NCBI GenBank assembly: GCA_022705365.1 | Contig: JAKJEP010000062.1 | Coordinates: forward strand, 422 to 12,913 | Source: Planctomycetota bacterium | GTDB taxonomy: Bacteria > Planctomycetota > Phycisphaerae > Sedimentisphaerales > SM23-30 | Reading direction: 5' to 3' | Length of the DNA: 12,492 nucleotides | In this document: piece by piece, positions 7,284 through 12,492 of the stretch | Layout of the letters: the number at the start of each line of letters is the position of its first letter | Position numbering within the stretch: position 1 is the first letter of the stretch | The notes under the pieces: generated by a model | What the model saw: the letters and a program-made list of their open reading frames with translations, nothing else | Told to the model about the DNA's origin: nothing | The model's database searches: none | Program-made: the position numbers and the translations under genes

Positions 7284-7496
7284 CGAAACAGATTTGCAAT
7301 CCGTGATATAAATAATTTAAACCTTTGTCATCAAAACACTTATGAAATTTCTCAAAAAGACTTGGCGGAGAACTTGGCGCTTTTGCTGCAAAAATTCCCG
7401 GAATTGAACCAACTTATCGAGTCTTGGCCGAACCTGCCGGAACAAATTAAAGTGGGAATTCTGGCCATGGTTCGAGCTATTAAGGTTCCCAAATAG
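7284..7496 (+). pseudogene. Tail fragment 2, paralogue of fragment 1
   Basis: Open between an in-frame TAA at 7281-7283 and TAG at 7494-7496, with no usable start codon before the conserved block. The block (7362-7493) reads LAENLALLLQ, then LIESWPNLPEQ and GILAMVRAIK, and aligns without gaps to the block at 7083-7214 in the same frame. The longest identical run is GILAMV. It is closer to the usual motif (W-P-N-L-P-E) than copy 1. Upstream, 7288-7304 can form a tRNA-like anticodon arm, as in copy 1. Best read as a second integrase-tail remnant, or as part of a small repeated module. Confidence 0.5.
7288..7304 (-). other. Possible decayed tRNA-Cys(GCA) anticodon arm
   Basis: On the minus strand: stem ACGGA/TCTGT (one G-T pair) around loop TTGCAAA, with U33, anticodon GCA and A37-A38 in the right places. 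The T arm that should follow near 7264-7280 has lost its pairing. Alone this would be weak, but the anticodon lies 201 bp before the end of tail fragment 2, and the Leu anticodon lies 202 bp before the end of tail fragment 1. Confidence 0.25.
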
Positions 7497-7821
7497 GACA
7501 GTTACCTATTTATGAAAATTGTATATAATTTTATTAACCCGACCAAGATGTCCGGTGGAAAAAGAACCATCCCCCCTATGGTTCTTGCGGTTCCCACGCC
7601 GCCGCCGGACATCGCTTTTTCAATTCCATATAAGTTTCTCTTCTGCAATAGGTTATGAACGAGCAAACCACCATATCTTTGCTGTCAAAATAGGTAAACA
7701 ACAATTTTCACCGTAAAAAAGAGGTCAATCATTGACAAAGGATGTCAATTTGTGGAAGGAAAATGTTGTTAGGAATTCCGGATGCACTTGATAATTTTTA
7801 AGTACTTTTATCGGGATACTC
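7497..7821. other. Non-coding region before the HsdR remnant
   Basis: 325 bp without a credible gene. It holds a -10-like TATAAT (7524-7529), a nested hairpin with T run (7547-7620), and GTCAA motifs at 7684, 7724 and 7744 (40 and 20 bp apart), the second forming GTCAA-TCA-TTGAC (7724-7736). TTGACA at 7732-7737 has no matching -10 at normal spacing. Confidence 0.5.
7547..7620 (+). ncRNA. Nested hairpin with T run: candidate small RNA or terminator
   Basis: Outer stem GATGTCCGGTGG (7547-7558) pairs with CCGCCGGACATC (7602-7613) with one G-U. Inner stem AAGAACCAT (7562-7570) pairs perfectly with ATGGTTCTT (7578-7586) around a CCCCCCT loop. GCTTTTT follows (7614-7620). TATAAT at 7524-7529 would put a transcription start some 10 bases before the structure, although no good -35 is seen. 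It could be a small structured RNA of roughly 80 nt, an intrinsic terminator, or a palindromic repeat. Confidence 0.35.
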
Positions 7822-8430
7822 GTGGAAAAAGAGGCACAGGCAAGGATCAAGATCAATAAGCTATTGGAAGTGGCCGGTTGGCGGTTCTTCCCCGATGCCA
7901 ACGGCCCGGCCAATATCCGCCTCGAAACCCATGTCAAAATCACTCAGCATGTCCTCGATGCTCTCGGCAATGATTTTGAGAAGACCCAAAACGGCTTCAT
8001 AGACTTTCTGCTTCTGGATCCCAAGGGATTTCCGGTCGCGGTTCTGGAGGCCAAACGGCAGGAAAAAGAACCTCTCGACGGCAAGGAGCAGGCTCGCACC
8101 TTCGCCACCGGCTGCGGCGTCCATTTTGTCACCCTCTCCAACGGGGAATATCATTATTTCTGGGACATCGAAAAGGATAATCCCACCATCATCAGTACCT
8201 TTCCCACACCCGATTCACTGGAGCATCGCCGGGACTTTCGGCCCGATCCGAAAAACCTCGTCAACGAACCCGTCGGCCATGATTATATCGTTTTGACCCA
8301 GCGCCCGGATTACCAAAACGATCCGCGTTGGAAAGATCCCGCCCGGCGGGCGGTGTTCCTCAAGGATAAACGACGAAATGATACAAATGTAGTAAAGACT
8401 TTTGCCAAAAAACCGCATTTACACTGGTAA
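7822..8430 (+). pseudogene. Truncated type I restriction enzyme HsdR: N-terminal nuclease domain only
   Basis: The 202-residue frame matches the N-terminal part of type I restriction-enzyme R subunits. It opens with EAQARIKINKLLEVAGW, has the nuclease core G-F-I-D61-F ... V-L-E76-A-K78 of the PD-(D/E)xK type, then GKEQAR and SNGEYHYFWD, and the family's inter-domain segment ending DYIVLTQRPDYQNDPRW. Full HsdR proteins go on at once into a helicase motor of several hundred residues. Here the similarity stops after about residue 182 (near nt 8370) and a short unrelated, AT-richer tail ends at 8430. No hsdM or hsdS is near. Start GTG 7822 is the first option after the in-frame stop at 7792; its ribosome site is poor. 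It is most likely debris of a lost restriction system. Cleavage-site residues are intact, so a stand-alone nuclease cannot be excluded. Confidence 0.82.
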
Positions 8431-8510
8431 AAAGGCGGTTTCAAGCCTCAAACTGCGTGATGTGGGATTGTCTGGAATTTTATTTTCTTTTTTTTAAAAA
8501 AATTGTTGCA

Positions 8511-8550
8511 TATACTGACATATATTGATATATAATACTTTATATTGACA
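8511..8550 (+). promoter_or_regulatory. Helically phased TATAYTGAYA repeats, probable operator
   Basis: Decamers TATACTGACA (8511-8520), TATATTGATA (8521-8530) and TATATTGACA (8541-8550) lie in register, with TATAATACTT filling the fourth slot. Steps are 10 and 20 bp, so each copy faces the same side of the helix. They sit 34-73 bp before the HTH gene start, so the HTH protein itself is the obvious candidate binder. The fourth slot also contains a consensus -10 (TATAAT, 8531-8536), so binding would control the promoter directly. Confidence 0.5.
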
Positions 8551-8583
8551 CAATACTATATGATTTTATGGAGCAGAATAGAC

Positions 8584-8796
8584 ATGAAAGAAGACATTCT
8601 TACTCTCAAAGAGATTGCTGAGTACCTGAAGATGTCCGAGCGGACAATCTACGGTTATGCCCAGCAAGGGAAGCTGCCGGGGATTAAGGTGGGTTCGGCA
8701 TGGCGGTTCCGAAGGTCGGATATAGATCAATGGCTGGAGTATCAGCGGCAATTGACTGAACAGAGCACGCCAAAAAGAAAGAAGGTGAAAGAATGA
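8584..8796 (+). CDS. Excisionase-family helix-turn-helix DNA-binding protein
   Basis: A 70-residue, single-domain winged HTH of the MerR/excisionase type (HTH_17). It reads LTLKEIAEYLKMSERTIYGYAQQGKLPGIKVGSAWRF in two halves: the helix-turn-helix near residues 7-26, and the wing with the conserved K-V-G-x-x-W-R-F (35-42), then D-I-D-Q-W-L. A lysine/arginine-rich tail closes it (63-70). I chose ATG 8584, preceded by GGAG at 8570-8573, because a start at TTG 8545 would lie inside the upstream repeats and adds residues foreign to the family. The stop overlaps the next start (ATGA at 8793-8796), so it is translationally coupled to the operon. It is a likely regulator of the operon through the repeats at 8511-8550. 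A role as excisionase is possible but less likely without an intact integrase. Confidence 0.9.
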   Translation: MKEDILTLKEIAEYLKMSERTIYGYAQQGKLPGIKVGSAWRFRRSDIDQWLEYQRQLTEQSTPKRKKVKE

Positions 8797-10382
8797 AGAA
8801 CTTACCAAATGCAAAAAAGAATCTATTTGCCGATGGCTTTTTGTTGGGAATGTTCTACAGGAAGCAGGCGTTAAAGTACCTGTTTGAACAGGGTAATCCT
8901 GAGTCGATCAAGATCCTAATTGATGCGGTCGATAGGGGGCAAAAAGACAAGAAGGCCATTGTTCGATACCTCTCTGGTCTGACTAAACCGGATGTTGTCA
9001 AGGCCATGGTCGAGGACTGGGTACAGCATCGCCAGCCGTGGTTGACCGATATCGCCGTCGGCAAGGCCCTGACTTATGGTACGCGCGGGGAGTTGCCGTT
9101 GGATGAAGAAACCGGCATGGTAGTCGCGGGATTTGCATCCCGGCCGAATATGGCGGAACGAGTGAGCATCTATGGAAAGAGAGTACTGCACGAAAAGCCG
9201 CCTTTTATGATTCGGTTCACTTTAAAGATAGGCTGGGCCTCTTGTCTTGAACCGCACCCGCGGATAGCCAATGATGTTATAGGTTTGCTAAATGACGAAG
9301 ATAAGGGTGTACAGGAAGGTGCTTGGGATTATATCGGTTCACTACCCAATCGCCCTGATCTGAACAGTATTCTAGTGGATGCTTGGATCCGACTAGGCTC
9401 CGAGCGTATCGGTACATTGGTCCAGGAGCCGCGTCTCCCTGCGGAGCCGGACAAGGTGGCCTTGGTGCAGTTACTCCGGGGCGATGTGGCGGGTTATCAC
9501 CGGCTGAATGATACCAGCGGAAGATACCTGGCTGGGGCCTTGTCCATGGCGACCGCCGACATGCGACGCCGGATCAACAGCGTCATCCTCGATGCCAAAG
9601 ACGCCGCCCTGGCCGAGTCGTATAGGCAGGCGGTTGCCACTGGTGCGGAGGGGGCTGACAGCAAACAAGTGATCCAGTCACTGATGGCTGCGGGGAATGA
9701 GGATGGGCTCGTTGAGGCAACACGCACCATGACCTTAGGGGAGGTCCTGCCGTTGTGCAAGCACTGGGCCCAGACTGGACACAGACCATCCAATCCCAAG
9801 TACACGGCGATTGTAGAGCGTGCCGTCAAGGCCCTGCAGTCCATGCCCGATAAACTGGATGTTGAACCTGCTGCGGCGCTCCCCAAAGGGCTGGATGATC
9901 TATTTGACTGCTGGCAGCGGAAACCACTCACCGATCTGGATGCCGTTGATCCCTTCCAAAGGGCCGGTGCGTTGTTCGTCGGTTGGCAGAAGGGTACCGT
10001 TAATGAAGCGACACTGAACCAAAAGGCCGCCAGCAGCGACTGGCCCGAACGTCTGATCGCCCATTTAGCGGGTTGTGCAGGCACTCAGCAGAAAGACCAC
10101 GTTTCCTGGATCAATATGGTCGTAGGTCTGGATGCGGATCTGCTGGCCGAACCGATCCAGTGCGGCCCTGAAGATATACAAACCAGCGAAGATCTCCGCG
10201 ATCGGCTCAGCAAAATCAAGGGGATATTGTCGCAGAGAAATTGGGCATTATGCGAAATGCTCTGTACGTTCCGGTCACTCTACGGCGGTCAAATTGTTGT
10301 CGGTGACGATGATTCGGCTGATCGTGCGGATGCCGTACGGTTCGATGAAGAACAGGTGGCGGTGGATGATCTGGATTTTTAA
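8793..10382 (+). CDS. HEAT-like helical solenoid protein, function unknown
   Basis: A 529-residue soluble protein that I do not recognise as a named family. Much of it consists of pairs of amphipathic helices with HEAT/PBS-lyase-like spacing: segments such as AIVRYLSGLTKPDVVKAMVE near 55-75, and RIANDVIGLLNDEDKGVQEG with WDYIGSLPNRPDLNSILVDA near 157-196. Single A-x-x-L-x-x-L-G repeats are not crisp. The extreme C terminus is strongly acidic (DDDSADRADAVRFDEEQVAVDDLDF in two parts), a possible docking tail. There is no signal peptide or membrane segment. It starts inside the HTH gene's stop (4-bp overlap) with GAAGG at 8781-8785, so it is co-translated. The next gene, GrpE-like, begins 24 bp on. 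From its place in an Hsp70/GrpE operon I infer a substrate-binding or scaffold subunit that brings clients to the chaperone. Confidence 0.75.
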   Translation: MKNLPNAKKNLFADGFLLGMFYRKQALKYLFEQGNPESIKILIDAVDRGQKDKKAIVRYLSGLTKPDVVKAMVEDWVQHRQPWLTDIAVGKALTYGTRGELPLDEETGMVVAGFASRPNMAERVSIYGKRVLHEKPPFMIRFTLKIGWASCLEPHPRIANDVIGLLNDEDKGVQEGAWDYIGSLPNRPDLNSILVDAWIRLGSERIGTLVQEPRLPAEPDKVALVQLLRGDVAGYHRLNDTSGRYLAGALSMATADMRRRINSVILDAKDAALAESYRQAVATGAEGADSKQVIQSLMAAGNEDGLVEATRTMTLGEVLPLCKHWAQTGHRPSNPKYTAIVERAVKALQSMPDKLDVEPAAALPKGLDDLFDCWQRKPLTDLDAVDPFQRAGALFVGWQKGTVNEATLNQKAASSDWPERLIAHLAGCAGTQQKDHVSWINMVVGLDADLLAEPIQCGPEDIQTSEDLRDRLSKIKGILSQRNWALCEMLCTFRSLYGGQIVVGDDDSADRADAVRFDEEQVAVDDLDF

Positions 10383-10406
10383 TGTAAAAAGGAAGGAATC
10401 AATCTC

Positions 10407-10925
10407 ATGTGGAAACGATTTAAACGTGCCTGGTCAGTATGGAAGGTTTCGAATTCGTCAGATCCAGGCGCTTGCGAAAAACAACTGGCGCAAACCCGAT
10501 TGGAATTGGAAGCGAAAGAGAAAGAACTCCAGCGTCTTCGCCAGGAGTGCAAACACCAGCAACAGCAGGCCGGAGAGGAGGCCCAGCGCAGTATAGAAGC
10601 GACGGTCTCCAAGTGGATCCAACAGCTGGCAAACCCTCTGTCTCAACTGGCGGCCTTGCGGTATCGTGTGGATCAGGGCGGTGAAGTTCGGGTGGACGAT
10701 GTTATCAAATTGGCGGGCGGGATCGAACGGACCTTGAAACAGCACGGTCTGGAGGTTATCGGGCAGGTGGGTCAGCAGACCCATTTCAATCCCAGTCTTC
10801 ATCAGCGAATGAGCGGGGGCGATGTCAGCAGCGGAGTGGCCGTTCGGGTGCGTTTCCCCGGGTATCAATACCTAGGTAAGGTCGCCCTGAAGGCCATAGT
10901 AACACGAGCAGAGGAGGAGTCCTGA
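10407..10925 (+). CDS. GrpE-like nucleotide exchange factor
   Basis: A 172-residue protein with the architecture of GrpE: a long glutamine/glutamate-rich coiled coil (about 23-65), a helical stretch (66-112), and a C-terminal beta domain (115-168) with G-L-E-V-I-G, FNPSLH (127-132; GrpE has F-D-P-x-x-H) and GYQYLGKVALKAIV (152-165; GrpE has G-Y-x-x-x-G-R-V-x-R-P-A-x-V). GrpE dimers open the Hsp70 nucleotide pocket to release ADP. The R-P at the end of the motif is replaced by L-K, and the N-terminal tail is short, so this is a divergent, specialised member rather than the housekeeping GrpE. The ribosome site GGAAGGA (10391-10397) is strong. The stop is 2 bp before the Hsp70 start, as expected for an obligate pair. 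Confidence 0.8.
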   Translation: MWKRFKRAWSVWKVSNSSDPGACEKQLAQTRLELEAKEKELQRLRQECKHQQQQAGEEAQRSIEATVSKWIQQLANPLSQLAALRYRVDQGGEVRVDDVIKLAGGIERTLKQHGLEVIGQVGQQTHFNPSLHQRMSGGDVSSGVAVRVRFPGYQYLGKVALKAIVTRAEEES

Positions 10926-10927
10926 CC

Positions 10928-12469
10928 ATGCCGATTGCTGTAGACTTTGGCACCTGCAATACGGTGATTGCCCGTTGGAACCCTGCGGCCCAGCAGGCCG
11001 AAACCGTGCCTGTGGAAGGACTGACGCGGCGCTATGATATGTCCACAGGGGGACACGCATCCGATCCAGCCTATGTCATTCCCACCCTCATTCATTATGG
11101 CGAAAACAACCATCGCCTGCTGGGCGAACAGGTCGCTGCTGAGGGATTGCTGGATCATTGCGGTACCTTTCGCTGGCTGAAGCTGGACCTGCTCAGCGGC
11201 AACAGTCGGGGGCGGTGGATTCACGACGCAATGGTCAATCCCTTCGATGCTGCCGGCAATTTTGTCGGAACCGCCTTGTTCTACACCTTGGGACAACTGG
11301 CCGACGACACGCATGAAGAAATCGTTGCGACGTTTCCCGTAGAGTCCTACGACGCCTATGTCCAATGGCTGCGGGAGGCCGTCTCCCGAGGTGCGCCCGG
11401 TCGACGCGTTCGCCTGCTGGATGAAGCCACGGCAAGCATCCTGGGCTATCATCGGACCGTTCGCAACGGAGATATCTATATGATCTTTGATTTCGGGGGT
11501 GGAACACTGGATATATCCATCGTGCAGGTGAACCTTGATACCGGCCACGAGTACTGCAAATGCAAGATCCTCGGCCGGGCCGGCGAAGAGGTGGGTGGTG
11601 TAATGATCGATCAGTGGCTGCTCGAGGACATGATGACCAAAGAGGGTCTGCGGGACAAGGACATCGAAGCCGTCGGCACCTCTCTGATACGCCAGGTGGA
11701 AGAGGCCAAGATCGCCCTATCCGGCGGTCAGCGGGAATACGGAGTGGAACAGTACAACGATATGACTGGCCGGGTGATTGAACATACCTTCGCACAGGAC
11801 GACCTTCGGAGCATTTTGATAAAACAAGGCCTTGCGCGACTGATTACCCGGACCATTGACCGCACATTGGACGCGGCCGGGGGAAGGTACGCAACGCGCA
11901 AAAGCGATATCAAACAGGTATTGATGGTGGGCGGGTCGAGTCTGCTGCTGGGACTGCATGACTGGGTCCGCGACATCTTCCCGGACACCAGCGTACAGAC
12001 TGGCAATCCCTTTGGAGCAATTGCCGCCGGGGCGTGTCGATATACCGGCGAAGACTTCGATCCCACCCTGGTCCACAATTATGAAGTCGAAGGATGGAAC
12101 CGGGACCTCAAGGAATACGAATACATCGTGGTGGTCGAGAAAGGTACACAGTATCCCACCGGCAAGGCGGTGACCGGCCGATACGTGACCTCCGCCTGCG
12201 ACCAGCAGACCGAGTTGGGCCTGATTGTCTTCGAGCGGAGCGAACAGGTACAGCGGGATATGGTATTTGAACAGGGTTCCGACGGACGGATGAAAGCCAT
12301 CGAGAAGGGAAAGTCCACCAAGACAAACCGTCGCGCGCTGAATCCTGACAATCGGGAGTTTATCCACGCCGATCCGCCCTGCGACCGGGATGAGACACGC
12401 CGTTTTGTCATCGGCTTTAGGGAAGCCAGGGTACATTGTACCCCCTTATGGCCAGTTCTTCTCGGGTGA
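10928..12469 (+). CDS. Divergent Hsp70 (DnaK-like) ATPase, 3' end uncertain
   Basis: A 513-residue Hsp70-superfamily protein. Phosphate-1 motif VDFGTCNT (5-12), a probable catalytic lysine in F-R-W-L-K (K85), connect-1 DEATASILGY (165-174), phosphate-2 FDFGGGTLD (187-195) and adenosine motif VGGSSLLLG (334-342) are all present, so ATP binding and hydrolysis should work. From about 385 a short beta domain follows (substrate-binding type), with no helical lid and no EEVD-like tail; DnaK is about 640 residues. The ribosome site GAGGAGGAG (10911-10919) is very good, and the gene lies 2 bp after the GrpE-like gene. The last 15 or so residues, after RRFVIGF (491-497), do not look like the family and may result from a frameshift or insertion. 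A J-domain partner is not seen in the window. Confidence 0.9.
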   Translation: MPIAVDFGTCNTVIARWNPAAQQAETVPVEGLTRRYDMSTGGHASDPAYVIPTLIHYGENNHRLLGEQVAAEGLLDHCGTFRWLKLDLLSGNSRGRWIHDAMVNPFDAAGNFVGTALFYTLGQLADDTHEEIVATFPVESYDAYVQWLREAVSRGAPGRRVRLLDEATASILGYHRTVRNGDIYMIFDFGGGTLDISIVQVNLDTGHEYCKCKILGRAGEEVGGVMIDQWLLEDMMTKEGLRDKDIEAVGTSLIRQVEEAKIALSGGQREYGVEQYNDMTGRVIEHTFAQDDLRSILIKQGLARLITRTIDRTLDAAGGRYATRKSDIKQVLMVGGSSLLLGLHDWVRDIFPDTSVQTGNPFGAIAAGACRYTGEDFDPTLVHNYEVEGWNRDLKEYEYIVVVEKGTQYPTGKAVTGRYVTSACDQQTELGLIVFERSEQVQRDMVFEQGSDGRMKAIEKGKSTKTNRRALNPDNREFIHADPPCDRDETRRFVIGFREARVHCTPLWPVLLG

Positions 12470-12492
12470 TGTAGTCTGGACCGAGCCATTCT
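12390..12492 (+). CDS. Possible alternative frame at the Hsp70 3' end, runs off the window
   Basis: In the +1 frame relative to the Hsp70 gene, an ATG at 12390 opens a frame to the window edge. From about 12420 it reads GKPGYIVPPYGQFFSGDVVW, which looks more protein-like than the Hsp70 frame there. It has no good ribosome site and would overlap the Hsp70 gene by 80 bp. Either it is the true continuation of Hsp70 after a frameshift near 12418, or an overlapping downstream gene, or chance. The opposite strand is open in the same register (12417-12492). Confidence 0.25.
   Translation, partial: MRHAVLSSALGKPGYIVPPYGQFFSGDVVWTEPF
12429..12443. repeat. Palindrome GGGTACA-T-TGTACCC
   Basis: Perfect 7-bp arms around one base, just after the point where the Hsp70 similarity fades. 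Such a site could be an operator, the tip of an inserted element, or chance within coding DNA. Confidence 0.4.

Noticed and set aside
8410..8441. AAACCGC ... GCGGTTT as a terminator of the HsdR remnant
   Set aside because: Seven-bp arms with an 18-base loop and no T run; too weak to call.
8545..8550. TTGACA as a -35 box for the HTH operon
   Set aside because: No -10 element at 16-18 bp; TATGAT follows after only 8 bp. The hexamer is better explained as part of the decamer repeat.
8545..8583. Longer HTH protein starting at TTG 8545
   Set aside because: The extra residues do not fit the family, and the start lies in the repeat block; ATG 8584 has a ribosome site.
9497..10084. 195-codon minus-strand open frame
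   Set aside because: Serine/alanine-rich shadow of the HEAT-like gene, which has consistent coding features and operon spacing.

Overview
The window looks like a bacterial chromosome segment in which a housekeeping gene gives way to accessory DNA. The FolC sequence style (an H-N-A-A-S version of the D-G-A-H-N motif) and the small palindromic intergenic repeats remind me of Planctomycetes of the Phycisphaerae type. That is an impression with low confidence, not a demonstrated assignment.

Layout. 1-833 (+): C-terminal part of folC, GC-rich and chromosomal in character. 834-1214: a non-coding gap between convergent genes, holding two perfect copies of a 33-bp hairpin-forming repeat and several hairpins. 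1215-6131 (-): one large, lower-GC gene for a 1638-residue protein with a UPF1/DNA2-like SF1 helicase, an MTES_1575/Vsr-like nuclease, and a GreA/GreB C-terminal domain at the extreme C terminus. This is probably an anti-phage or genome-surveillance enzyme. 6132-7024: AT-rich non-coding DNA with heptamer repeats, two short-period tandem arrays (32 and 33 bp), and a 57-bp 3' fragment of a tRNA-Leu(UAA) gene on the minus strand, lacking its D arm and 5' acceptor strand. 7025-7496: two tandem, ungapped, diverged copies of a C-terminal protein tail that recalls tyrosine-recombinase ends. Each copy lies about 200 bp from a tRNA anticodon arm; the second arm is only a weak tRNA-Cys-like match. 7497-7821: a nested hairpin followed by a T run, and phased GTCAA motifs. 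7822-8430 (+): the N-terminal nuclease domain of a type I restriction HsdR subunit, with motor and C-terminal parts missing. 8511-8550: three helically phased copies of TATAYTGAYA, directly before a plus-strand operon. 8584-12469 (+): excisionase-family HTH protein, HEAT-like solenoid protein, GrpE-like protein, and a divergent Hsp70-like ATPase whose 3' end is ambiguous.

Reading of the whole. A truncated tRNA 3' end is the classic scar of tyrosine-recombinase integration. Its orientation puts the integrated element to its right (HsdR remnant, Hsp70 operon) and the older chromosome to its left (helicase, folC). The helicase gene itself also looks acquired, from its base composition. The two items that most deserve attention are the GreA-C-tailed helicase-nuclease, which suggests tethering to RNA polymerase, and the compact HTH/HEAT/GrpE/Hsp70 operon. 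The latter resembles a self-contained chaperone machine with its own exchange factor and probable substrate adaptor, in a setting where defence genes gather. I cannot match it with confidence to a named system.
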